This document shows, piece by piece, positions 7,417-16,881 of a stretch of DNA of 64,000 nucleotides. Made by a program: the position numbers and the translations under genes. Position 1 is the first letter of the stretch, and each line of letters opens with the position of its first letter. Below the pieces are notes generated by a model, which was not told the origin of the DNA, did not search any database, and saw nothing but the letters and a program-made list of their open reading frames with translations. This stretch comes from Bacillus sp. F19. Its GTDB lineage: Bacteria; Bacillota; Bacilli; Bacillales; Bacillaceae. Where the stretch lies: positions 2,630,001 to 2,694,000 of the forward strand of contig CP085710.1 of NCBI GenBank assembly GCA_023823795.1, read 5' to 3'.

Positions 7417-8599
7417 GCTTCATCACTCCTTCTGCCTTTAACGTTCCGTATAGGGCTGCATTATAGACTTGTTTCACATCCTGGAGCTGAAAGGCTCTTG
7501 GACTTCTTGCAAGCAGTCTTGTTTGCTTGATGCCGCCCGCCGCTAATTTTTCAATATCCTCTTCAGTAATGCCATATGCTTGAAGAGTATGGGGCAGGCC
7601 AACATCTTCCATCAGATTTCTAATTTCTAAAACGGCTGACTGCGCGAACTCACGATCGTTTTTACCGTTTCTCTTAATACCCAGAGAAGTAGCAAGAATC
7701 GTCATTTTATGTAAGCAGGACGGCAAAATATAGTCAAGGACATATGGAAGCAGTACAGCGTTTGACTCTCCATGTGAAACTTTAAACAAGCCGCCGAGAG
7801 GGTAAGCTAAAGCATGTACACCGGCGACACCCGCATTAAAAAAACTGAGTCCCGCAAGCATACTTCCCCATGACATGCTTCTCCGGGCTTCGCGGTTTTC
7901 ACCCTGCCAGACTGCAGTGCCGATACTCGAAGCAATTTTTTCTACTGCTTCTAAAGCCAGAGTATCTGTAATAACCGTTGCATTAATAGATAAAAAGGAT
8001 TCAATTGCATGTGTCAGCGCATCACCCCCGCTTGCAGCAGTTACTCGCGGCGGCAGAGAATAGGTTAATTCCGGATCTATGATGACGGCATCTGCGAGCA
8101 AATAGTCATGAGTAATGACGTCCTTTGTTTCTTCTAATGAAAAAACGGCTATATCCGTCATTTCTGCACCGGTGCCTGATGTTGTCGGGATCATGATTTT
8201 AGGCAATCCCCGCTCTGACAGTTTTTTTGATCCTGATAAATTCAAAAAATCCGCAATTGTGCCTTCATTTTTTGCAAGAACGGATGCAGCTTTAGCTATA
8301 TCAAGACAGCTTCCTCCTCCTATGCCAATGACAAGATCAGCTCCTGAGTTCCTGAGAGCTTTGACTGCACCATCACCAATAGAAACTTGTGGTTCAGGCT
8401 GAATTTCTGTATAGCATTCGAATTGGATTTTATTTTTTTCAAGCGTCTGTTCTATTGGAAAAAGAACTCCAAATTTGTTTAAAATTGGATCGGCAAAAAT
8501 AAAAACTTTAGAAGCGTGATATTCTTTAATAAGGTGAAGAAGATTTTGAATAGATCCTTCACCAGTTACAATTTTATTAGGTGATCTGAATGTTTTCAC
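7397..8599 (-). CDS. Iron-containing alcohol dehydrogenase (group III)
   Basis: A 400-residue NAD(P)-dependent dehydrogenase. The dinucleotide-binding GGGSCLDIAKA motif lies near residue 90. Metal ligands are visible in DALTHAIESF (Asp and His near 190) and in HALAYPLGG and SHGESNA (His near 250-270). It oxidises an alcohol or reduces an aldehyde of unknown identity. I place the start at GTG 8599, which has GGAGGG 6 bases upstream and overlaps the GNAT stop as GTGA; an upstream in-frame ATG at 8626 would overlap that gene further. Its neighbours (MaoC pair, thioesterase) suggest work on an acyl or hydroxyacyl substrate. Confidence 0.85.
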   Translation of the reverse strand: MKTFRSPNKIVTGEGSIQNLLHLIKEYHASKVFIFADPILNKFGVLFPIEQTLEKNKIQFECYTEIQPEPQVSIGDGAVKALRNSGADLVIGIGGGSCLDIAKAASVLAKNEGTIADFLNLSGSKKLSERGLPKIMIPTTSGTGAEMTDIAVFSLEETKDVITHDYLLADAVIIDPELTYSLPPRVTAASGGDALTHAIESFLSINATVITDTLALEAVEKIASSIGTAVWQGENREARRSMSWGSMLAGLSFFNAGVAGVHALAYPLGGLFKVSHGESNAVLLPYVLDYILPSCLHKMTILATSLGIKRNGKNDREFAQSAVLEIRNLMEDVGLPHTLQAYGITEEDIEKLAAGGIKQTRLLARSPRAFQLQDVKQVYNAALYGTLKAEGVMKHVPYNN

Positions 8600-9087
8600 A
8601 ATGCTCCCTCCTGTTCTTTGGAACAAAAAGTTTGAATAACACGGCCATTTACCGCACGCTCTGCATAATCCCCGGCTGTATATTCTTCAATAACCTTTCT
8701 CCAAAAGCTTTGAGCCGGTTTATTCCTTTCAATTTGCACGACTTCCCATTTTCCGCTATGCAGCTGGAAAACATTGTGGGCAATTTTTTTACCGAGACCC
8801 GATCGCCGACATTTTTTCATGATGAAAAACTCCGCCATCGAAAAATAATTTTCAGATGCATCGTACCTTACCATGACAAAACCTGCATACTCTTCCCTAA
8901 CTTTGATCAGATAAGGATACCGGCCTTTTTCAGTCCAGTAGTTTTCGAAATAGGGATAGTCATTGAATCTTCCTTGATCATTTACACTAGCGCCGTTAAA
9001 TTCAGTGAAATCGTAAAAGTAATATTGCAGGAGATTTTCTACAATGGCCCTATCAGATATTCCTGCGGGAATTAAACTGTACCCCAT
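8596..9087 (-). CDS. GNAT-family acetyltransferase
   Basis: A 163-residue acetyltransferase. The acetyl-CoA pyrophosphate-binding segment is MKKCRRSGLGKKIAHNVF, followed by a typical QIERNKPAQSFWRKV strand-helix near the end. The start is taken at ATG 9087 with an AAGGGTGG site; an ATG at 9144 is in frame but lacks one. It is translationally coupled to the alcohol dehydrogenase (stop and start overlap). The substrate is unknown. Confidence 0.8.
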   Translation of the reverse strand: MGYSLIPAGISDRAIVENLLQYYFYDFTEFNGASVNDQGRFNDYPYFENYWTEKGRYPYLIKVREEYAGFVMVRYDASENYFSMAEFFIMKKCRRSGLGKKIAHNVFQLHSGKWEVVQIERNKPAQSFWRKVIEEYTAGDYAERAVNGRVIQTFCSKEQEGAL

Positions 9088-9154
9088 TCTTTTCCACCCT
9101 TTCCATTCATATATAAAGGGTACTATTTCGAGAAAAAGATCCATGTTCCTTTTT

Positions 9155-11383
9155 TTATGAAAAGGAGATCTTCGTGAGAAAATGCTTAACGGTTTTTTCC
9201 GAATGCAGCCTCGCTGCTACATAGGGAGGCTGCACTCTGTTTGCTCCCGCAAATGGCTGTCCGAGCCATAATATTTGATCATCAATGATAACAAATGGAA
9301 ATGGCAGATTTTCTTGAATCCAAGTACATTTAAGCACTGGCTTACTGTCAGAAATGACCGAAAGAGTGATTGCAGGTCCAGCTTTTTTCAGTACATTGGT
9401 TAAATCCTTTTCGAGACTCATAGATTTCGGCAGTGAAAGAATGATCCGGTGCTTTGCAGAACGGATGTCTTCAAATAGAGGTTCCTGTTTTGGAGCGTGC
9501 ATCCATTTCAATTTTGGATGATGGTGCTGAACCCATTTTCCAATATGCTGATGAGGGACGGACTGATGATTTTTCTCCTGATGGTCAACAAGCTGTCTGA
9601 GCGCTTTGCTGCGGTAAACGTTTTTACGGATAAAGTCTGTATTGCTGACATGTATGAACTTTCCCTTAGTCCTTGTAATGGCAACATTGATAAGTCTTGC
9701 ACTGTCCTTACCGGTAGTCAGCATTCCGGCACGATTCTCCGGAAAACTGTCAACACTGTCAAAAATCATCACATCCCGCTCGCTGCCCTGAAATTTATGA
9801 ACGGTTGCTGCAAGAATATCTGCATTCAATAGTTCTTCTTCATATAAATCCCCTAAAAGCTCTTGCATCAGGGAAGCCTGTGCCCGATATGGTGTCACAT
9901 ATCCGATTGATCTTACTCCAGAGAGATAGGATTCGTGAATGCTTTGAAAGGAAAGCAGCAGATGCCACAAATTAAGCTTGGAATGCGACGTCCTTTCTTT
10001 TATGCAATGCTCGCCAGTATAACTTGCATCAAGCAAAATAGATGCTCTGTTGGGAAAAGGAGCGTTTATTACTAGCTGATTTCTGCTTTTTTTGACACTC
10101 TCATGGTCGCCTACTTGATTTTGATAAACATATTGATTGGTGAATGCAGAGATTTCCGGATGCATTCTTCGCTGTTCTTTCAATAGAAGCATTTGCGGGT
10201 GCAAGTCTTGTTTGATGTCTGAAACTCCTGAGCGGATGAAAATATCTTCTTTCAGCCATTTTTCAACAAGCTCATGACGTGAAGATGCAATAGGCGGCAG
10301 CTGTTTAAAGTCCCCGCACAGAATCACCCGCCTGCCAAGCGATGCAGCAAACGCTGCCTGCGGTACGTACGCCATGCTTGTCTCATCAACAATAACAACG
10401 TCAAATTCATCTTCATATATGTTTGAATCACTTGCTGCTTTAGCAAGGGTTGTTCCAACTATAAATGCTTCTTTTACAAATTCAGATTCCTGCTTGCGTA
10501 TTTTCTCAAGGACTCTGCTTATTCTGGTTTCAAGATCAAGCAGCTGATTGGAATCCCGCTTGCTGAATGTATCCGATAAATCCTTTTTTAAGAGCTTTCT
10601 TTCATCGAGAAGCTGATGTCTGTCCTTTGATAATGCAGGGTCCTTCTGCAGAAGGAGTTCACTTGTTGTAAGGGGTACAGGAAAGGCTGTGTCTGCGCTC
10701 CCAGTACCATAGCGAAGCAGTTCCCCTTCTTTAAATTTCTCCTTTTTGTGAATAAAAGCTGCGATTTCCTTCATTAATACATCCACAGCACTGTTGCTGT
10801 GTGACAGAATCAGCACACGTTTTCCTTTAAAATAGTGATTGGCTGCTGTTCTTGCAAGCGTAAAGGTTTTCCCCGTGCCGGGAGGTCCCCAAACGAAAGT
10901 GACCGGATTGTATTTGGACCTTATAAACAATTCATGGACTGAGCTTTTCCCTTTCTCTGCCGGATGCTTTGGGGGCATCGAGGGATCCATCAGCTTTTTG
11001 ATTCTGGCCCGCTTGATTTTGCTTTTTTTCATGTCCTCAAGCCTTGCAATCAGTTCCTCAAGCAGTTCCCACGGGTCGTGGAAAAGAAAAGCCTCATGGA
11101 TGAGATCTCCAAACGATCTTTCAAAGGATAGAATGATGCTTTGTCCTTCTGAAGAGAGAACTCTTCCTTTGTGCTTCACGCCGTCCCATTCTAATTTGAT
11201 TGAGGATCCAACAGGAATTTTCAGGTAGCCGCTGCTTTCAAAATAGTAAGTAAAGGCATCCCCAGTTGATAATAGATGTCCATTTGCAACACGATATTTC
11301 GTGCTGCCATATTTCTTTAAATAGCCGATTTCAATTTGAAGGGCCTGCTGCCATTCTTTTATATAGGTTTTCGTTGTAATCAA
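9155..11383 (-). CDS. Superfamily 1 helicase with C-terminal PLD-like region
   Basis: A 742-residue Upf1-like helicase. Walker A is GPPGTGKT at residues 166-173; motif II is VIVDETS, motif III CGDFKQLPPI, motif V VHKFQGSERDV and motif VI NVAITRTKGK. About 165 residues precede the motor, and a C-terminal segment of about 120 residues (AKHRIILSLPKSMS ... VIIDDQILWLGQPF) resembles the PLD-like domain often attached to such helicases. It probably acts on nucleic acid in repair or RNA metabolism and has no obvious link to the metabolic genes around it. The start is TTG at 11383 with GGAG 9 bases upstream; there is no nearby ATG. Confidence 0.85.
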   Translation of the reverse strand: MITTKTYIKEWQQALQIEIGYLKKYGSTKYRVANGHLLSTGDAFTYYFESSGYLKIPVGSSIKLEWDGVKHKGRVLSSEGQSIILSFERSFGDLIHEAFLFHDPWELLEELIARLEDMKKSKIKRARIKKLMDPSMPPKHPAEKGKSSVHELFIRSKYNPVTFVWGPPGTGKTFTLARTAANHYFKGKRVLILSHSNSAVDVLMKEIAAFIHKKEKFKEGELLRYGTGSADTAFPVPLTTSELLLQKDPALSKDRHQLLDERKLLKKDLSDTFSKRDSNQLLDLETRISRVLEKIRKQESEFVKEAFIVGTTLAKAASDSNIYEDEFDVVIVDETSMAYVPQAAFAASLGRRVILCGDFKQLPPIASSRHELVEKWLKEDIFIRSGVSDIKQDLHPQMLLLKEQRRMHPEISAFTNQYVYQNQVGDHESVKKSRNQLVINAPFPNRASILLDASYTGEHCIKERTSHSKLNLWHLLLSFQSIHESYLSGVRSIGYVTPYRAQASLMQELLGDLYEEELLNADILAATVHKFQGSERDVMIFDSVDSFPENRAGMLTTGKDSARLINVAITRTKGKFIHVSNTDFIRKNVYRSKALRQLVDHQEKNHQSVPHQHIGKWVQHHHPKLKWMHAPKQEPLFEDIRSAKHRIILSLPKSMSLEKDLTNVLKKAGPAITLSVISDSKPVLKCTWIQENLPFPFVIIDDQILWLGQPFAGANRVQPPYVAARLHSEKTVKHFLTKISFS

Positions 11384-11400
11384 GTTAATCTGCTCCGTTC

Positions 11401-11436
11401 AATGAAAGAGGCAAGCCCGTTTAGCTGAGCCTGCCT
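11401..11436 (-). terminator. Terminator after the semialdehyde dehydrogenase gene
   Basis: On the minus strand AGGCAGGCTC (11427-11436) pairs with GGGCTTGCCT (11409-11418) as a 10-bp stem, then CTTTCATT. It separates the mmsA block from the helicase block. Confidence 0.65.
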
Positions 11437-11479
11437 GTCTGAGCTTTTAACTATACAATATTTTCACCTTGCCGTCATG

Positions 11480-12928
11480 TTAATTGAACCAGCGCTGTGT
11501 GACCACTTTTTTCCTCGTGTAAAATTCAACGCCATCTTTGCCGTTTGCATGAAGGTCTCCATAAAATGAATTTTTCCAGCCTGAAAATGGAAAAAAGGCC
11601 ATTGGTGCAGGGACATTCACGTTGACTCCGAGCATGCCAGCTTCAATTTTTTCACGAAATTCCCGTACTGCTTTACCGCTTGATGTATAAAGAACGGCGC
11701 CATTGGCAAAATCAGATTCATTTGTCAGCTCAATGGCTTCCTGCAGGTTTTTCACACGGACAATACTTAATACCGGTGCGAAAATTTCATCCTTCCAGAT
11801 GGTCATCTCTTTTGTTACGTTATCAAAAATGGTAGCCCCGATATAGTATCCTTTATCATGTTTTTTTGCATCGATTCTGCCGTCTTTAATAAGATTTGCT
11901 TTTTCCTTTTCTCCTAATTCAATGTAATTTAGGACCTTGTCGAGATGGGAACTTCTGATGACAGGACCAAGGAATACACCCTCATCCAGGCCATTGCCCA
12001 TTGAGATGGCATTAGCTGATTGAACGAGTCTTTCAACAAATTCATCCGCAATTTCATCTACAACAGCGACCACAGAGCAGGCCATGCATCTCTCGCCTGC
12101 ACTGCCAAACGCAGCTCCAATAATGCCAGTAACTGCTTTTTCAATCTCACAGTCAGATAAGACGATTGAATGATTTTTTGCACCGGCTAGGGCCTGCACT
12201 CTTTTTCCATGAGATGCTGCTGTCTTGTAAATATATTCAGCTACAGGCTGTGAGCCTACGAATGAAATGGCTTTGATCCCTTTGTGTTCAAGCAGACCGT
12301 TTACGACATCGTGCGCTCCATTGACGACATTTAGCACGCCGGCAGGCAGACCCGCTTCTGAAAAGAGCTCTGCCAATTTAGAAGCTAAAATAGGCGTACG
12401 TTCCGACGGCTTCAGAACAAACGTATTTCCGCACGCAATCGCAAGCGGAAACATCCAGCACGGAACCATCATAGGAAAATTAAACGGAGTGATTCCGCCA
12501 ACGACTCCAACAGGGTAACGGTACATGGCCGACTCAATATCTGTTGCGATATCCGGCAGCACAGATCCCATCATCAATGTAGGGGCACCTGCGGCAAATT
12601 CAACACATTCAATCCCTCTTTGCACCTCACCGCGTGCTTCTTCTAAGCTTTTGCCGTTTTCCGTTGTAATCAGGGCAGCAAGTTCTTCAGCATGCTTGAT
12701 CAGAAGCTGCTGATAGCTGAAAAGAATTCTTGCACGCTTTGGCACAGGTGTTTTGCTCCATGATTCAAATGCGGCTTTGGCTGCAATTACAGCTGCATCT
12801 ACGTCTTCTTTGCCCGATAACGCAACCTTCGCAAGAACTTCTCCTGTAGCAGGATTTGGTACTTCATCAAATTTGCCGGTTTTACCTGCTGTCCATTCAC
12901 CGTTTATATAATTTTCAATTGTTTTCAT
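11480..12928 (-). CDS. mmsA: CoA-acylating methylmalonate-semialdehyde dehydrogenase
   Basis: A 482-residue aldehyde dehydrogenase of the MmsA/IolA class, which converts (methyl)malonate semialdehyde to acetyl- or propionyl-CoA with NAD+ and CoA. Visible are the cofactor region [33 protein letters not shown], and the catalytic cysteine in [11 protein letters not shown] (near residue 285). The GSAGERCMA form is characteristic of this CoA-dependent class. It sits between two oxidative genes (an iron alcohol dehydrogenase overlapping upstream by 14 bases and a hydroxyacyl-CoA dehydrogenase). A pathway from a short hydroxyacid or diol to a CoA ester is plausible but inferred. Confidence 0.9.
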   Translation of the reverse strand: MKTIENYINGEWTAGKTGKFDEVPNPATGEVLAKVALSGKEDVDAAVIAAKAAFESWSKTPVPKRARILFSYQQLLIKHAEELAALITTENGKSLEEARGEVQRGIECVEFAAGAPTLMMGSVLPDIATDIESAMYRYPVGVVGGITPFNFPMMVPCWMFPLAIACGNTFVLKPSERTPILASKLAELFSEAGLPAGVLNVVNGAHDVVNGLLEHKGIKAISFVGSQPVAEYIYKTAASHGKRVQALAGAKNHSIVLSDCEIEKAVTGIIGAAFGSAGERCMACSVVAVVDEIADEFVERLVQSANAISMGNGLDEGVFLGPVIRSSHLDKVLNYIELGEKEKANLIKDGRIDAKKHDKGYYIGATIFDNVTKEMTIWKDEIFAPVLSIVRVKNLQEAIELTNESDFANGAVLYTSSGKAVREFREKIEAGMLGVNVNVPAPMAFFPFSGWKNSFYGDLHANGKDGVEFYTRKKVVTQRWFN

Positions 12929-14129
12929 CGTTTTTCCCCCCCGCTGTTTGTTTGACAGGCTGAAATGAACACGTATAGGAATAACGGTAAAGCTCAGCTA
13001 TTTCATCCATTGAAGGCACTCTTGGATTATGACCTGGACTGCCGCTTTCCAGTGCGTCAGAAGCCATTTTGGGAATGGCCTGCAGGAACGCTTGCGTATC
13101 TATTCCCCATCCCTTCAAATTTGGGATGTTTAAATCCCGGCAGAGTGCTTTTATTTCATCAATTGCAAGCTGAGCAGCTTCGCTGTCTGACATTTTTTCT
13201 TTTGAAAAAATACGGCCGACATCTCCTAGCCTGCTGGTACAATAATCCTTGCTGAATTCAAGCACAGCAGGCAGAAGCATGGCGTTTGATATGCCGTGCG
13301 GAACGTGAAAAAGCGCGCCGATCGGACGTGACATGCCATGGACAAGACAAACAGAAGCATTGGAAAACGCCATTCCTCCCTGAAGAGACCCAAAGGACAT
13401 CGCTTCTCTTGCTTCACAGTTTGACCCATCTTCATATACAGCCCTAATGTTTGGCAGAATGTGATTCATGGAAGAGAGAGCAAGTATATCTGTCATCGGC
13501 TGGGCTTTTCTTGACAGGTAAGCCTCAAGCGCATGGCTGAGTGCATCTATTCCTGTAGCAGCCGTTATTTCTTTTGGTGAAGAGTAGGATAGAACAGGAT
13601 CAACGATTGCTGCTTCAGGCATGAACGCAGGCTGCTTAATCATCATTTTGACATCATTTTTTGTATTGGTAATGATGGTGACCTCTGTTGCTTCAGAGCC
13701 TGTACCTGCTGTTGTCGGAATCGCGATCAGAGGAACAGGGGGATGCACGGCTATTTTTTTGCCTCCCATATAATCTCCGATATACCCGCCATTTGTCGCA
13801 AGTACAGCAACTGACTTAGCCGTATCAATACAGCTCCCGCCGCCAAGAGCGATGACCACATCGCATTTTTCTGTTTGCAGCTGATGTAGAGCTTCTTGTA
13901 CATAAATATCCGTCGGTTCAGAAGCTACACCAAGATAAATACTGCTTTTGCCGCCGCACTCTGATATCAAATGCTGCGCTTTCTCAATATAGCCAAGGTT
14001 TTTCATCACACGATCACTGATAATGAGAGCATTTTTCCCATATTGAACCGTAATTGAGCCTAACTTCTCAAAAGAATGATTCCCATAAAAACAGGTTTTC
14101 GGACTTCTAAATACAGAAAATGTATTCAA
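12915..14129 (-). CDS. Iron-containing alcohol dehydrogenase
   Basis: A 404-residue group III dehydrogenase with the cofactor motif [16 protein letters not shown] (near residue 98) and metal ligands in [25 protein letters not shown] and [13 protein letters not shown]. It is distinct from the one at 7397-8599. The start is TTG 14129, preceded by GGAGG at 9 bases. It overlaps the semialdehyde dehydrogenase downstream, so both are probably made together. It resembles 1,3-propanediol and methanol-type dehydrogenases, but the substrate is not decided by sequence alone. Confidence 0.86.
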   Translation of the reverse strand: MNTFSVFRSPKTCFYGNHSFEKLGSITVQYGKNALIISDRVMKNLGYIEKAQHLISECGGKSSIYLGVASEPTDIYVQEALHQLQTEKCDVVIALGGGSCIDTAKSVAVLATNGGYIGDYMGGKKIAVHPPVPLIAIPTTAGTGSEATEVTIITNTKNDVKMMIKQPAFMPEAAIVDPVLSYSSPKEITAATGIDALSHALEAYLSRKAQPMTDILALSSMNHILPNIRAVYEDGSNCEAREAMSFGSLQGGMAFSNASVCLVHGMSRPIGALFHVPHGISNAMLLPAVLEFSKDYCTSRLGDVGRIFSKEKMSDSEAAQLAIDEIKALCRDLNIPNLKGWGIDTQAFLQAIPKMASDALESGSPGHNPRVPSMDEIAELYRYSYTCSFQPVKQTAGGKNDENN

Positions 14130-14158
14130 TCTGATCTTCCTCCCCTTTTATAAAACGC

Positions 14159-15079
14159 TTACATTTTAAGCAGGTGAATCAGCTGTTTATCCCGGATGTC
14201 TAAGCTCCCGTCTCCTGTCCCGCTATATTCATAAATACCTTTGCCGGTTTTTGAACCCAGATTCCCCTGCTTGACGCTTTCCACAATAAACCGCGGAGCT
14301 TCCTTGCTGCAGTCAAGTTCCGGGAACAAATTTCCAGTTACTTTTTCCCAAATATCAAGTCCACCCATGTCCGCAATCCGGAGCGGTCCGTTCAAGGCCC
14401 ATCTCATGCCGGGTCCTTCTGACATGACCTTATCAATGTCATCTGCATTGGCGATGCCTTCTTCAAGCAGATAAAAAGCTTCCCTGACTACTGCAGCCTG
14501 CAGACGGTTCGCAATAAAACCCGGAATGTCCTTATTGAGCATGACAACTTTTTTGCCGGCAGCTTTTAAGAGATGGATAACCTCTTCTGCAGCCCAGGGA
14601 ACAGTGTGCTCATGTTTAACTACTTCAACCAGTTTGACTAAATGAGCAGGATTGAAGAAATGCGTGATGAGCAAGCGCTCAGAAAAAGCGCACTCTTCAG
14701 CAAGCTTTGAAATTGGAAATGTGGAAGTGTTGGATGCGACGATTGCAGTTGAACGTATCCTCGTTTCAAGCAATTTGAATAACTGCAGCTTAAAATCAAG
14801 CACCTCAGGAATCGCTTCAATAATCAGATCAGCGTCATGAACAGCTTCACCTAGGTCCGTTGAATATGAGAGCATTTCAAGGGTAATGTTTTGTTCCTCG
14901 CTGTTTATGTAAAATTCCTTTTTCATCACCTCTAGATTCTGAATGATCATTCGCCGAGCTTTTGTTAATAGGTCTTCTCTTAAATCATAAATGGTCACCG
15001 GACATTGAGCAGCAGCAAATACTTGGGCAATGCCGTGTCCCATTGTTCCAGATCCAATGACAGCAACCTTCTTAATCAA
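14159..15079 (-). CDS. 3-hydroxyacyl-CoA dehydrogenase (3-hydroxybutyryl-CoA type)
   Basis: A 306-residue NAD-dependent dehydrogenase. VAVIGSGTMGHGIAQVF is the Rossmann motif at the start; catalytic residues lie in ASNTST and THFFNPAH (His); the C-terminal domain holds DIPGFIANRLQAAVVREA. The frame opens upstream to 15124, but a promoter -10 box (15123-15128) lies there. TTG 15079 has GGAGG 9 bases upstream and fits the family's N-terminus. This is the promoter-proximal gene of the block with the alcohol and semialdehyde dehydrogenases. Confidence 0.87.
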   Translation of the reverse strand: MIKKVAVIGSGTMGHGIAQVFAAAQCPVTIYDLREDLLTKARRMIIQNLEVMKKEFYINSEEQNITLEMLSYSTDLGEAVHDADLIIEAIPEVLDFKLQLFKLLETRIRSTAIVASNTSTFPISKLAEECAFSERLLITHFFNPAHLVKLVEVVKHEHTVPWAAEEVIHLLKAAGKKVVMLNKDIPGFIANRLQAAVVREAFYLLEEGIANADDIDKVMSEGPGMRWALNGPLRIADMGGLDIWEKVTGNLFPELDCSKEAPRFIVESVKQGNLGSKTGKGIYEYSGTGDGSLDIRDKQLIHLLKM

Positions 15080-15122
15080 ACTTAGCTTCCTCCCCGTTTC
15101 TGAATTATCGGTATATTCTATC

Positions 15123-15152
15123 ATTATATCGCAGTTCGAAAAAAATTGTCAG
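15123..15152 (-). promoter_or_regulatory. Sigma-A promoter for the hydroxyacyl-CoA dehydrogenase block
   Basis: On the minus strand CTGACA (15152-15147), an 18-base spacer and a perfect TATAAT (15128-15123) lie about 45 bases before the TTG start. This placement also argues for that start. Confidence 0.68.
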
Positions 15153-15284
15153 TTAAGAAGTGATGTCACCATTTGACGGTTAGCTCGAATATTCTTTAAA
15201 TGGGAGTTTTCGATAATAAATACAGGATTTTCGATATGAAAAGTTCTAGTAATAAATAGCCCGCAGAGACATTCAGCTCCAAAT

Positions 15285-15320
15285 CTATAAAAAAAGCACT
15301 GCTTCTAATCTGGCAGTGCT
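15285..15320 (-). terminator. Terminator after aspartokinase
   Basis: On the minus strand AGCACTGCC and GCAGTGCT form a stem followed by seven T. This is a classic intrinsic terminator 13 bases after the aspartokinase stop. Confidence 0.85.
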
Positions 15321-15332
15321 CCCTTTTCAATA

Positions 15333-16694
15333 TTAAGCATAGACTCCGACAAAAAATTCCTCATAAAGTGCCTGAACAGCTTTTTTCTCCTGAGCTTCTT
15401 TTACACCGAACATCATGCTGACTTCTGATGACCCCTGGTTGATCATTTCGATATTGACGCCCGCTTCTGCGAGAGCTTTTGAAGCACGGGCTGCTGTGCC
15501 GATATTATGGCGCATGCCTTCCCCAACCATCATAATGAGAGACAGATTATGTTCCACTTTCACCTCATCCGGCTTCAGGTCTGTGCGGATCCTCTCTAGA
15601 ATAAGCTCTTCAGTCTCAGCATTCATTTGTTTTTGTCTCAGAATAATACTTAGATCATCGATTCCAGATGGACTGTGCTCATAAGGTAACCCGAAATCCT
15701 CTAAAATAGAGAGCAATTTCCGTCCGAATCCAATTTCTTTATTCATTAAATATCTATTTACATATATACTGCAGAAATCATCATCGCTTGCGATGCCGAT
15801 AACGGGTCCATTCGTATTTTTTCGTTCGTTCACAATTCTGGTGCCTGCAGCTTCCGGATTATTCGTATTCTTAATATGAACAGGAATACCGGCCTCAAAA
15901 GCAGGAATCAGCGCTTCATCGTGAAAAACCGAGAATCCGGCATAAGAAAGCTCCCGCATTTCCCGGTAGGTAAGCTCGCGGATTTCTTTTGGATTTGGAA
16001 CCACATTAGGATTAACAGAATAAACCGCATTCACATCAGTGAAATTTTCGTATAGGTCTGCTTTTGTTCCATTTGCAAGGATGGATCCGGTAATATCTGA
16101 GCCGCTTCGCGAAAACGTCACAACTTCGCCTGCTTCGCTGTATCCAAAGAATCCTGGAAAAATAAGAATGCCGGGAAGGTCCCTTAAAGCTTTCAGATTT
16201 TCGTACGATTTTTTCAGAACTTGTGCCGTTCCGCAAGTTTCTTCTACAAGCAGCCCTGCATCTCTTGGATTAATATAAGAAGCTTGAATGCCTCTGCTTT
16301 TAAAATATTCAGCAATAAGCTTTGCATTGCTGTCTTCTCCGCTTGCTTTTATAGCGTCTATGTATCTGACTTGCCGAGTCTTATCTGCATCAAGCAGTTC
16401 AATAAGATCATTTTCGATTTTGGAAACGATCTCAGTCGGCAATTTCAGCTCTTCTGCCACTTGTGAATACCGGGCAATAACAGCAGTCAAATATTCGGTT
16501 GCTGCATCCCCTCGCAAAGACCTTTCGCCGAGTTCAATTAAAAGATCCGTCACCTTGCGATCTTCTGCATACCGTTTGCCGGGTGCTGACACAACGACCA
16601 CTTTTCGATCAGGGTCAGATGTGACGATATCAAATACCTTTTTAACCTGATTTCCAGATGCTAACGAACTTCCTCCAAACTTCACCACTTTCAT
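15333..16694 (-). CDS. thrD: Aspartate kinase (YclM/ThrD class)
   Basis: A 453-residue monofunctional aspartokinase that makes aspartyl phosphate, the first step to lysine, threonine and methionine. KFGGSSLA at the N-terminus binds ATP and aspartate. TFSRSGSDITGSILA and NFTDVNAVYSVNPNVVP complete the kinase core, and two ACT-like regulatory segments follow after about residue 300. Length and motifs match B. subtilis aspartokinase III better than the alpha/beta-encoding lysC. It stands alone between a terminator and a divergent transporter. No lysine riboswitch is visible in the 187-base upstream gap. Confidence 0.88.
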   Translation of the reverse strand: MKVVKFGGSSLASGNQVKKVFDIVTSDPDRKVVVVSAPGKRYAEDRKVTDLLIELGERSLRGDAATEYLTAVIARYSQVAEELKLPTEIVSKIENDLIELLDADKTRQVRYIDAIKASGEDSNAKLIAEYFKSRGIQASYINPRDAGLLVEETCGTAQVLKKSYENLKALRDLPGILIFPGFFGYSEAGEVVTFSRSGSDITGSILANGTKADLYENFTDVNAVYSVNPNVVPNPKEIRELTYREMRELSYAGFSVFHDEALIPAFEAGIPVHIKNTNNPEAAGTRIVNERKNTNGPVIGIASDDDFCSIYVNRYLMNKEIGFGRKLLSILEDFGLPYEHSPSGIDDLSIILRQKQMNAETEELILERIRTDLKPDEVKVEHNLSLIMMVGEGMRHNIGTAARASKALAEAGVNIEMINQGSSEVSMMFGVKEAQEKKAVQALYEEFFVGVYA

Positions 16695-16881
16695 GCGAAC
16701 ATCCCCTAATGTTTAAATTTTCAGGTAAATTTTAAAATCTATTTTACTCTTTTTACATGAACATTCAAGGGTTTCTTCTCCAAAAGCATTTTTTATTTGA
16801 ATTTTTTGATTTCTCACCTCTCATTTTGTGGTAAAATACTTTTCGTCTATCGAAATATTCAGTTGAGAAAGGACTTATAAA

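Noticed and set aside
16695-16881. Possible lysine riboswitch upstream of aspartokinase
   Set aside because: The 187-base gap is too short and lacks the conserved L-box segments.
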